A stretch of DNA of 64,000 nucleotides from Actinomycetes bacterium (GTDB lineage Bacteria; Actinomycetota; Acidimicrobiia; Acidimicrobiales; RAAP-2): assembly GCA_021837305.1 (NCBI GenBank), contig JAKBGV010000003.1:44648-108647 (forward strand). Reading direction: 5' to 3'. Shown piece by piece: positions 57,217 through 64,000 of the stretch. The first letter of the stretch is position 1. Each line of letters opens with the position of its first letter. Both the position numbers and the translations under genes were made by a program. The notes below the pieces were generated by a model that saw nothing but the letters and a program-made list of their open reading frames with translations, did not search any database and was not told where the DNA came from.

Positions 57217-57666
57217 ATGACGGTGCTCTGGTCGGTGGTGCTTTTCGTCCACATCACGGTCGCGGCGTTCTGGGTCGGGGGACAGCTGATGCTGTCGTTC
57301 GTCGTGATGCCGGCGCTTCGACGTGACGCGACGCCTCAGCAGTTACGCGCGATTGCCCAGTCTGCTGGTCGGCGGTTTACCGTCGTCACGAACCGCGTGC
57401 TGTTCCCGGCGTTGTTCGTCACTGGTCCGTTACTCGCGTGGCACGACGGCGTTCGATGGTCCAACCTCACGACGTCAGCGTTTGGACATCTGTTAGTCGC
57501 CAAGGTGTCACTCGTGGTGGCGGTCGTCGTCATGGCGTCGCTTCACGGGTTCGTGGCCCGCCGTACCTCGCGGCGGGGCGTTCGCATCTACGCGATTGTG
57601 ACCGTCATCGCGTCCGTGGGGGTTCTCGCCTTCGCCGCGTTCCTCTCGATGGCGCCGACGCCGTAG
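57217..57666 (+). CDS. Four-helix membrane protein, CopD/DUF-like
   Basis: 149-residue integral membrane protein with four hydrophobic segments. The N-terminal LWSVVLFVHITVAAFWVGGQLML, with His in the first helix followed by W-x-G-G, is like CopD and related putative haem/copper membrane proteins; a second His lies in AFGHLLVAK and a third in SLHGFVARR. Function unknown, possibly cytochrome b-like. ATG 57217 chosen as the first good hydrophobic start. It uses three TTA codons (near 57340, 57428, 57490), more than any other gene here. Confidence 0.65.
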   Translation: MTVLWSVVLFVHITVAAFWVGGQLMLSFVVMPALRRDATPQQLRAIAQSAGRRFTVVTNRVLFPALFVTGPLLAWHDGVRWSNLTTSAFGHLLVAKVSLVVAVVVMASLHGFVARRTSRRGVRIYAIVTVIASVGVLAFAAFLSMAPTP

Positions 57667-57778
57667 TCAGGAACATCGTGCGCACGCTCACTGCGCCGGG
57701 AATTAAGTCATTGGCCGTCACGGCCGAACCACCATCGCGTGCCGTTCGCGTGCCGGGTACGGGTGCGACGTCAGCCCG

Positions 57779-57928
57779 TCAGTGTTGTGCGGACACGCGT
57801 TCGGCGTCAACGGCCTCGTACGAGGGGAAGAAGTCGGGGTCCTTCTCGTAGAGGAAACCGTAGAAGCCGCGCGCTACCTTGCGGAGGACGCCCGACACGG
57901 TCCGATGCGTTTCCGTCCTGTGTTCCAT
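57779..57928 (-). CDS. Small hypothetical protein, 49 aa
   Basis: MEHRTETHRTVSGVLRKVARG followed by FYGFLYEKDPDFFPSYEAVD. Supported by a GGGAGA ribosome site six bases before the ATG and by sensible amphipathic composition; no family recognised. The aromatic-rich FYGFLYEKDPDFFPSYE stretch is unlike a chance shadow frame. It lies alone in a comparatively AT-rich intergenic region. Confidence 0.5.
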   Translation of the reverse strand: MEHRTETHRTVSGVLRKVARGFYGFLYEKDPDFFPSYEAVDAERVSAQH

Positions 57929-58198
57929 CGATAGTCTCCCTGTTCTCGATAGACGCCAACAATGACGCTGACCCACTACCACGAATCAGCCCAATCGTAC
58001 GGATGGGCGACGACGGTACCGGCTCGTTGCGCCGGGACCAAAGTCCCGAAATTCCGCCGCTGCACTACAGAACGCGTCGCCGCCCAGTCGGGCTGACCCG
58101 TCGGCAACCCCGCGATCGTCGTGAATCTCGACGTAGGCTCAAAATCAATCGTGGCCGGCGCCAGTTGGATGAGGGCGCGGGAGGCTGGGAGGTGGGAC

Positions 58199-58999
58199 GT
58201 GGCCGACTCACGGGTGCTTCACCGACTACAACGACAGGTCGAAGAGGTCGCGCAGCTCGAGGACCATGCAGCGACGACGTTGGCGGCGCATCGACGGGTG
58301 GTGCACGCGAATCCCGAGGTGCTCGCGGCGTTCGACGGATTCATCACCATCGCTAAACGACACCGGGACGCGCTGGACGCGTACCGCGGCCGTGACGCCC
58401 GCGATGAGTCCGGTGCACCACCGATTCTGGTCGTCCGTGAACGACGCGGCGAGCCGCCGATATCCGACGCGCTGCGCGATGTCCACGCGACCTTCAGCGT
58501 TGCGGTGATGAGCTACGCCGTCCTCGTGGAGTTCGCCCTTCGTCTCTACGATCGTGACTTGCGCGAACTCGCCCCGCGGCACCTCAGCGAGTACGCGGCT
58601 GCCGCGCAACTCACGAGTGAGCTCATCTTCAGCGCCGTGGTCGACGAACTGGTCGAGGACGGCGCTGATTGTGAGTGTGTCTGTCCGATGTGCAGCATCG
58701 GCGTCTGTGGCTGTGTATCGGCGACTGGGGTCACGTTCACCGAGGCGTGGCGCGACGCGACCTCGACGAGCGATGCTGCCCCGGGCTTCCTCATTCAACG
58801 ACCCCGCGTGGATAGCGCACTGCACGTCGCTGGCGTCGAGCGCGGCGACCGTCTCCTCGAAGTTGACGGTCACGCGGTGGCGTCGATCTTCGACATTCAG
58901 GCCGCGATTCGTGCGCATCCGATTGGTGACGACGTTCGACTCCTTCTCGAAAGCGGGCCCGCAGTGGTCCGCCACGTGAGCGACTACCTCCCGCAGTAG
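58199..58999 (+). CDS. Helical protein with Cys-rich motif and C-terminal PDZ domain
   Basis: 266 residues, not a family I can name. The N-terminal 150 residues are helical (VLHRLQRQVEEVAQLEDHA, NPEVLAAFDGFITIAKRH), reminiscent of ferritin-like bundles. A compact Cys cluster follows: CECVCPMCSIGVCGC, six Cys within 15 residues, probably a metal or [Fe-S] site. Residues about 180-265 form a PDZ domain (GFLIQRPRVDSALHVAGVERG, DRLLEVDGHAVASIFDIQAAI). GTG 58199 has GGGAGG six bases upstream; a GTG at 58151 is an alternative. No signal peptide is seen. Confidence 0.65.
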   Translation: MADSRVLHRLQRQVEEVAQLEDHAATTLAAHRRVVHANPEVLAAFDGFITIAKRHRDALDAYRGRDARDESGAPPILVVRERRGEPPISDALRDVHATFSVAVMSYAVLVEFALRLYDRDLRELAPRHLSEYAAAAQLTSELIFSAVVDELVEDGADCECVCPMCSIGVCGCVSATGVTFTEAWRDATSTSDAAPGFLIQRPRVDSALHVAGVERGDRLLEVDGHAVASIFDIQAAIRAHPIGDDVRLLLESGPAVVRHVSDYLPQ

Positions 59000-59187
59000 C
59001 CGCGGTGCGTCCGCGAACCTCGAGGGTGGTTCGCCACGACATCGAATGGGTCGTTCCCACGACGCCCTCGACGGGCCTTCCGACCGCGTGCCGCCCCGCG
59101 AGGTCCCGACCACCGGGCGATCGACGTCGCAGCGCTCTGGATTCGTACCGGTGTCCCGTCGGGACCATTGCCTGGCGCACGGGTCCC

Positions 59188-60219
59188 TTACCTCGGCTGG
59201 TCAGTCGGGCCGAGCCCGGTCCTTTGCTCGCACCACGCCCAGAGTTGCACGCCGTCCTCGAGGGCCGAGGTGCGAGGTCGGGTCCAGGGGAGGTAGTACT
59301 CCGAGCGCCGACGGCGGTCGAGCCAGATGCCCGAGTCCCTGACGGTGTCCTCGTTCGCCGCGCCGCTCGCCAGCCAGACGACGGTGTCGGCGCCCTCCTC
59401 GGGGCGTCGCAGGAGTGGACCCAAACGATGGAAGTTCGGTAGCGACTGTGCGAGTCCCGGCGTGTCGGTCCAACCGGGGTGCATCACGAAACTCGATACG
59501 CCGTCGCGTTGCCATCGTCGTTGCCATTCGTGGGCGAGGAGGACTTGAGCGCGCTTTGATCGGGCGTAGGCCCGCACCCCCTGGTACTCGTCACGATTCA
59601 TGACCAGCGACGGCAAATCGAAGCGCTCGGTGTACATGCCCCCCGACGCCACCGTGACGATAACGGCGCCGTCGGCACGGGCGAGTAACGGCGCCAGGCG
59701 CCAGCTCAAGCGGAAGGGACCGAGCACGTGCGTCGCAACGGTGAGCTCCATTCCCTCAACGTTCTCTGCGAACGAACGCGACAGTGCCCCCGCGGCGTGA
59801 ACCAGACCATCGAGACGGCCGAGTTCATCGCGCAGCTGCGAGGCGAACCCGTCGATCGCTGATGGGTCGCTGAGATCGAGCAGGGAAGCGCGGGCCTGCC
59901 CGCCAGCGCGAACGATTGACGCCTCGACCGCGCGCGTTCGTTGTTCATCGCGTCCCGTGAGCAGCACGGTCGCGCCGAGCTGTGCCAGACCGATGGCGCT
60001 GGCTCGGCCGATCCCCGACGACGCCCCGGTGACGAGCACGGTTCGGCCGTCCATCGGTCGCGACGAGGTCCACGAGGGGCTACGGCGACGGACGAGATAG
60101 CCGACGCGACTGAAGCTGGCCACGATCGTTGTCTCCAGCGCTCCGTCCACTAGCCGATCGAGTCGTGAGCGGCCACGTGATGGGGTGGCAGTGGTGTGGG
60201 GTGAGCGAGGGTGGGGCAC
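59188..60219 (-). CDS. Short-chain dehydrogenase (WW-domain-oxidoreductase/protochlorophyllide-reductase-like)
   Basis: 343-residue SDR with a 55-residue N-terminal extension (LDRLVDGALETTIVASFSRVGYLVRRR) common to SDRs coded beside FAD-oxidoreductase/DUF1365/cyclopropane-synthase operons. Cofactor loop VTGASSGIGRASA, DGLVHAAG, and intact catalytic YARSK; a Ser in VTVASGGMYTE precedes. GTG start lies exactly six bases after TAAAAT. It shares a 75-base divergent promoter with that operon, so it probably works in the same lipid-modifying pathway. Confidence 0.86.
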   Translation of the reverse strand: MPHPRSPHTTATPSRGRSRLDRLVDGALETTIVASFSRVGYLVRRRSPSWTSSRPMDGRTVLVTGASSGIGRASAIGLAQLGATVLLTGRDEQRTRAVEASIVRAGGQARASLLDLSDPSAIDGFASQLRDELGRLDGLVHAAGALSRSFAENVEGMELTVATHVLGPFRLSWRLAPLLARADGAVIVTVASGGMYTERFDLPSLVMNRDEYQGVRAYARSKRAQVLLAHEWQRRWQRDGVSSFVMHPGWTDTPGLAQSLPNFHRLGPLLRRPEEGADTVVWLASGAANEDTVRDSGIWLDRRRRSEYYLPWTRPRTSALEDGVQLWAWCEQRTGLGPTDQPR

Positions 60220-60225
60220 AAATTC

Positions 60226-60231
60226 ATTTTA
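60226..60231 (-). promoter_or_regulatory. -10 hexamer (TAAAAT), leaderless promoter of SDR gene
   Basis: Minus-strand TAAAAT ends six bases before the GTG at 60219 and overlaps the TTTAGTGCTAAA dyad. Confidence 0.6.
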
Positions 60232-60239
60232 GTGCTAAA
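60228..60239. promoter_or_regulatory. Dyad TTTAG-TG-CTAAA in divergent promoter
   Basis: 5-bp inverted arms around TG, covering the SDR -10 and lying about 55 bases before the FAD oxidoreductase ATG. A candidate site for a regulator controlling both transcription units. Confidence 0.4.
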
Positions 60240-60293
60240 TTGAACGCTTCGCGTCAATCACCGGCGCACACACCCCCGGAGGACTGGAACGAC

Positions 60294-61538
60294 ATGCGCA
60301 TCGCCATCATTGGATCCGGTATCGCTGGGCTCACGTGCGCCCACGTGCTCGGCCAGGACCACGACGTCACGGTCTTTGAGCGTGACGATCGGCCGGGCGG
60401 GCACGCTCATACGGTCGATGTTCAAATCGGCGATGAGGAACACGCGGTCGATACCGGTTTCATCGTCTACAACGAGCGCAACTACCCGGGACTCACCCGG
60501 CTGTTCGATCGTCTCGGCGTGGTCACAAAGTCGAGTGACATGAGTTTTGGTGTGAGCGATGTCCGAAGCGGACTGGAGTGGAGCTCGAGCTCGCTGGCCA
60601 CCATCTTCGCCCAACGTCGAAATGCCCTTCGCCCCGACTTCCTCACGATGCTCGGCGATATCGTCACCTTCAATCGCCGGATGCGCCGGGTGCTTCGTGA
60701 CGACGCCGAGTCCTTGCGGGTCCGCGACGTGGTCGAACGCGGGCCGTGGGGCGAGCGATTCGTCGACTGGTATCTCGCCCCAATGGTCTCGGCGATCTGG
60801 TCGGCCCCCCTCGCCGATGCGTTGGACATTCCGGTGGCGACCTTCGCGCGGTTCTTCGAGAACCACGGTCTGCTGAGCCTCACCGGTCGTCCCCGTTGGC
60901 GCACCGTCGAGGGTGGCTCACGCCAGTACGTCGAGCGCATCACGAGCCCACTGGGTCGACGCCTCCGACTCGGAGCGGTGGTCACGAAGGTGACACGACG
61001 GCGCGACGGCGTCGAGGTGAACAGCGACCAGTACGGCCCCGAGACGTTCGACCACGTGATCATGGCGGCCCACAGCGATCAGAGCCTGGCGCTATTGAGC
61101 GACCCGACCACCGCTGAGCGCGAGGTCCTCGGGGCACTGCGCTATCAGATGAACTCGGTAGCGTTGCACGTCGACGACGCGTTGCTGCCTCGTACGCCGG
61201 CGGCACGGGCGAGCTGGAACTACCGGATCGGCGAAGACAACGCCGGGGCCACCGTGACCTATCACATGAACCGCTTGCAGTCGATTGACTCGAACTACGA
61301 GATCTGTGTGACCCTCAACCAGACGGACCAGATCGCGCCGGACAAGTTGCTGGCGCAGTACGACTACGCCCACCCAGTCCTCGATGCGGGCGCCGTCGCC
61401 GCCCAGTCACGATTTGACGAGATCAATGGTCAGGGCGCAACCTGGTTCTGTGGTGCCTACTGGGGCTACGGGTTCCACGAGGATGGTGTGCAAAGTGCGT
61501 TGCGCGTCTGTCGCGCACTCGGCGTTGACTGGACGTGA
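60294..61538 (+). CDS. FAD-dependent amine-oxidase-like oxidoreductase
   Basis: 414-residue flavoprotein of the NAD(P)/FAD amine oxidase family. FAD loop IAIIGSGIAGLTCAHVLG at 3-20, RPGGHAHTV (R-x-G-G-R/H motif), VDTGFIVYNERNYPGL, and a C-terminal WFCGAYWGYGFHEDGVQSAL. This protein type is nearly always coded with DUF1365 and a cyclopropane-fatty-acid synthase. Probably acts on membrane fatty acids (desaturation or ring modification). ATG with GGAGG eleven bases upstream. Stop overlaps the DUF1365 GTG. Confidence 0.88.
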   Translation: MRIAIIGSGIAGLTCAHVLGQDHDVTVFERDDRPGGHAHTVDVQIGDEEHAVDTGFIVYNERNYPGLTRLFDRLGVVTKSSDMSFGVSDVRSGLEWSSSSLATIFAQRRNALRPDFLTMLGDIVTFNRRMRRVLRDDAESLRVRDVVERGPWGERFVDWYLAPMVSAIWSAPLADALDIPVATFARFFENHGLLSLTGRPRWRTVEGGSRQYVERITSPLGRRLRLGAVVTKVTRRRDGVEVNSDQYGPETFDHVIMAAHSDQSLALLSDPTTAEREVLGALRYQMNSVALHVDDALLPRTPAARASWNYRIGEDNAGATVTYHMNRLQSIDSNYEICVTLNQTDQIAPDKLLAQYDYAHPVLDAGAVAAQSRFDEINGQGATWFCGAYWGYGFHEDGVQSALRVCRALGVDWT

Positions 61539-62341
61539 CCGTGATGAGGAGTGCGATCTACGAAGGGGTGGTGCGTCACCGACGCACGACGCCCGTTGGC
61601 CACGAGTTCTCATATCGGCTGTACCTCCCGCTCATCGATCTGAGCGAGGCCCATGCGGTCATGTCGCGTCACCCGTGGTGGTCCATCGAACACCGTCGAC
61701 CCGTGCGTTTTCGGCGCGACGATTACCTCGGGCCCGTGGACGTGCCACTCGACACCGCGGTTCGTGACGCGGTCGAGAGACAACTGGGGTGGCGCCCGAA
61801 CGGTGACGTCGCGGTGCTGGCCCATCCACGGACGTGGGGGTGGCTGTTCAATCCCATCGCCCTCTACTTCTGCTACGACCTGACGGGGGAGCGCGTCGAG
61901 GCGCTCGTGGCCGAGGTGACCAACACGCCGTGGCACGAACGGCACGTCTACGTGATGGGCGCGCCGGGTACGCATCGATTGACCAAGGCGATGCACGTGT
62001 CGCCGTTCATGGGCATGGACGCCTTCTATGAGTTCGACTACGCCACGCCCGGAGACGATTTGGTCGTCTCGGTGGATGTCTATGAGGGGGGCGCGCTCGT
62101 CCTGGCGACGTCGCTGCAGTTGACGCGTCACGAAATGAATCGACGAACGATGGGTCGCGTGCTGTGGAACTATCCACTGATGACGTGGCGGGTGACGCTG
62201 GGTATCTATCGCCAGGCCCTCGCGCTGCGGCGTCGAGGGGTCCCATTCGTGGCCCATCCGCCGAAAGTCCGAGAGCTCGAGGGCGCCCGAGAACGCGGCG
62301 TGTCGGACCGAGACGAGATGAGGGAGGTTCATGATGCGTGA
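61535..62341 (+). CDS. DUF1365 family protein
   Basis: 268-residue member of DUF1365: AIYEGVVRHRRTTPVGHEFSYR at the N-terminus, GWLFNPIALYFCYD, EVTNTPWHERHVYVM, AMHVSPFMGMDAFYEF and a C-terminal GIYRQALALRRRGVPFVAHP. Biochemical role unknown, but the family is tied to CFA synthase operons and to singlet-oxygen or light responses in other bacteria. GTG start overlaps the previous TGA; it overlaps the next gene by eleven bases. Confidence 0.93.
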   Translation: MTVMRSAIYEGVVRHRRTTPVGHEFSYRLYLPLIDLSEAHAVMSRHPWWSIEHRRPVRFRRDDYLGPVDVPLDTAVRDAVERQLGWRPNGDVAVLAHPRTWGWLFNPIALYFCYDLTGERVEALVAEVTNTPWHERHVYVMGAPGTHRLTKAMHVSPFMGMDAFYEFDYATPGDDLVVSVDVYEGGALVLATSLQLTRHEMNRRTMGRVLWNYPLMTWRVTLGIYRQALALRRRGVPFVAHPPKVRELEGARERGVSDRDEMREVHDA

Positions 62342-63608
62342 ACGCGTGGGGTCGAATTCGGTCAGTCATCCCTTGACCTACGGTGAGTCGGTCAATGGGT
62401 CGGCCCGTCGGGCGTGGCTGGCGCGACGGGTGCTGTTACTCCTCGGAGCCCGCTCCCGGGGCGGTCGACTGGTCGTGGACGAGTCCGGGGCAACAGCGCA
62501 GGTCGGACGGGGTGAACTCGTCGCCCGCGTGTCGATTCACGACCAACGGGCCTACGTCGCGATGCTGGGTGACGGATCGACCGGTTTGGGCGGTGGCTAC
62601 CTCGAAGGCTGGTGGGACAGCGACGATCTCGTCACGCTGGTTCGAATCCTGATTCGCGCCCAGGGTCGGTTGGGTCGTTGGCACGACGAAATCGGTTCAT
62701 TCGCGAGCCGAGCCACCGATCCCTGGCGGCGCATCCGTCGCCGGGCGCCGCGAGCGGACCGTCGGTTCGTTCAGGCTCACTACGACATCGGCAATGAATT
62801 GTTCGAGTTGATGCTCGACGAAACGATGAGTTACTCGTGTGCGGTCTTCGCCGATCCCGGCCAGAGTCTCCACGAAGCGTCATTGACCAAGTTTGACCGG
62901 TTGTGCCACAAACTGCGCCTGGAGTCCACCGATCACCTCCTCGAGATCGGCACCGGCTGGGGCGGGTTCGCGGTCTACGCCGCCACCCACTACGGGTGTC
63001 GGGTGACGACCACGACGATCTCGACTGAGCAGTTCGAGTACGCGAAGCGCCGGGTCGCCGAGCTGGGTCTGTCAGACCGGATCACGGTGCTAAACGAGGA
63101 CTACCGTGACCTGAGCGGGACGTTCGACAAGATCGCGTCAATCGAGATGATCGAGGCCGTGGACTGGCGCCAGGTGCCCGGGTACTTCACGCAGTGCTCG
63201 CGCCTTCTCTCACCCCACGGCCTGATGGTCCTCCAGGCGATCACCATCAACGAGCAGAGTTACGAACGCGCGAAAAACGCAACGGACTTCATCAAGGCCT
63301 TCATCTTCCCAGGCGGCTCGCTGCCATCGGTGAATTCGATCACGCGTGCGAGCGCCCGGGCCGGCCTCAGCGTCGTGGACCTCGAGGATATCGGGCGACA
63401 CTACGCCGAGACGCTGCGGCGTTGGCGTCAACGCTTCGACGAGCACCGCGACGAGCTCGAGGCGCTCGGTTACGACGAGCGTTTCCGGCGCATGTGGACC
63501 TTCTATCTGGCGTACTGCGAGGCGGCGTTCCTCGAACGGCACGTGAGCAATGTACAGGTGGTCTTCGCCAAGCGTGAGTGGCGGATGGGACTCTGGGTCC
63601 GTCCGTAG
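62331..63608 (+). CDS. cfa: Cyclopropane-fatty-acyl-phospholipid synthase (CFA family SAM methyltransferase)
   Basis: 425-residue enzyme adding a SAM methyl across phospholipid double bonds. N-terminal domain with STGLGGGYLEGWWDSDDLVTL, then RRFVQAHYDIGNELFELML, MSYSCAVF, SAM loop LLEIGTGWGGFAVYAA, TTTISTEQFEYAKRRV, SIEMIEAVDWRQVPGYF (with the conserved Glu) and KAFIFPGGSLPS. Length and order match Cfa. ATG with GGGAGG close upstream. Third gene of the FAD-oxidase/DUF1365/Cfa operon. A TTA codon lies near 62434. Confidence 0.94.
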   Translation: MMRERVGSNSVSHPLTYGESVNGSARRAWLARRVLLLLGARSRGGRLVVDESGATAQVGRGELVARVSIHDQRAYVAMLGDGSTGLGGGYLEGWWDSDDLVTLVRILIRAQGRLGRWHDEIGSFASRATDPWRRIRRRAPRADRRFVQAHYDIGNELFELMLDETMSYSCAVFADPGQSLHEASLTKFDRLCHKLRLESTDHLLEIGTGWGGFAVYAATHYGCRVTTTTISTEQFEYAKRRVAELGLSDRITVLNEDYRDLSGTFDKIASIEMIEAVDWRQVPGYFTQCSRLLSPHGLMVLQAITINEQSYERAKNATDFIKAFIFPGGSLPSVNSITRASARAGLSVVDLEDIGRHYAETLRRWRQRFDEHRDELEALGYDERFRRMWTFYLAYCEAAFLERHVSNVQVVFAKREWRMGLWVRP

Positions 63609-63617
63609 GAGTCGGCG

Positions 63618-64000
63618 CTACTCGGCTACCGCGCCCGGGGAGACACCTCGCGCTCGTGGCACGGGTCGGCGACGTCGTTCGGCTGCTCGTTCCTCGAGCA
63701 GCCCCGTGACAGTGGAGACGACCTCGCGGGCGTTGTGGCCCGTCCAGCGGTCCGAACCGAGGCCGACGGCGGTCGCCTCGTCGGGAACCGCAGCCCCGCC
63801 GACGAGGATGGACGCATTGGTGTCGCGTCGAAGTGCTGCGACCGTCTCGCGCACGGCGTCGTCGTGGCCGGGTCCGGTTACCGAGAGCAACACGCAGAAC
63901 GCCGATGCAGATGTCGTCGCCGTGACGAACGATGACGCGGGCGTGTTCGCGCCGAGCTCGATCACCGAGAACCCCGCGCCGCGCAGCTGGTCGGCGACGA
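63618..64000 (-). CDS. Cobalamin-binding-domain protein, 3' part (cut by window end)
   Basis: Only the last 126 codons are seen. The sequence VADQLRGAGFSVIELGANTP followed by SASAFCVLLSVT, AALRRDTNASILVGGAAVPDE and DRWTGHNAREVV has the layout of a B12-binding Rossmann domain (the usual D-x-H-x-x-G would lie upstream). Proteins of this kind include MerR/LitR/CarH light regulators and corrinoid proteins. It ends ten bases from cfa, convergent to it. A regulatory role for the neighbouring lipid operon is an inference only. Confidence 0.6.
   Translation of the reverse strand, partial: VADQLRGAGFSVIELGANTPASSFVTATTSASAFCVLLSVTGPGHDDAVRETVAALRRDTNASILVGGAAVPDEATAVGLGSDRWTGHNAREVVSTVTGLLEERAAERRRRPVPRARGVSPGAVAE

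Noticed and set aside
59153..59165. GTCCC-GTC-GGGAC hairpin as terminator between two convergent genes
   Set aside because: Only five base pairs, and no T-run follows on either strand.

Overview
This is a dense, high-GC actinobacterial chromosome segment. About 60 protein genes and two tRNAs fill it, there is no gene-free stretch above about 300 bp, and I see no transposase, phage gene or CRISPR array. Gene order (rsmA-ispE, rplY-pth-mfd, mazG-eno-ftsB-DUF501-ppx), a 33-residue bS22 gene, coenzyme F420 biosynthesis genes, many GTG starts and many 4-base GTGA overlaps all point to Actinomycetota. A deep, non-model lineage such as Acidimicrobiia is my best guess, but that is inference.

Layout. 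1-7 kb: rsmA (cut by the window edge), ispE, bS22, then a minus-strand redox block (response regulator, sensor kinase, Thr-rich membrane protein, ApbE, ferric-reductase-like haem membrane protein, NuoF-like protein, 3Fe-4S ferredoxin) and tRNA-Gln. 7-21 kb: thioredoxin and hydrolase behind a CsoR-type palindrome, then housekeeping genes glmU (short form), prs, rplY, pth, mfd, a SurA-like foldase, mazG, eno, ftsB, DUF501, ppx. 21-28 kb: acetyltransferase, polyprenol-phosphate-sugar-synthase-like GT2, RipA-like NlpC/P60 hydrolase, an unusual tRNA-Leu(UAA), an NDP-sugar pyrophosphorylase, the F420 genes cofE/fbiA and a serine hydrolase. 28-44 kb: envelope glycan block with three GT4-type transferases, an RMD-like epimerase, a giant GT2-membrane fusion with its secreted partner, ftsH, a CPBP protease, a GT-C-like membrane protein, manB and a Trm112-like protein. 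44-54 kb: thiolase, archaeal-type riboflavin synthase, F420-type LLM oxidoreductase, PPK2, NAGPA-like and CapA-like secreted proteins, a YfhO-like membrane protein and a GT2. 54-64 kb: GNAT, PHO84-like transporter, two SDRs, small membrane proteins, a Cys-rich PDZ protein, the FAD oxidoreductase/DUF1365/cyclopropane synthase operon and the end of a B12-binding protein.

Themes. Flavin and deazaflavin chemistry recurs (ApbE, NuoF, RibC, CofE, FbiA, LLM enzyme). GDP-mannose supply (manB, ManC-like, RMD-like) sits with many glycosyltransferases, suggesting a mannose/deoxyhexose envelope polymer. Polyphosphate/phosphate genes (ppx, ppk2, PHO84-like) are scattered. Many genes have a TANNNT hexamer exactly 6 or 7 bases before a GTG/ATG, which suggests abundant leaderless mRNAs. 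All functions are read from sequence by eye; no database search was run.
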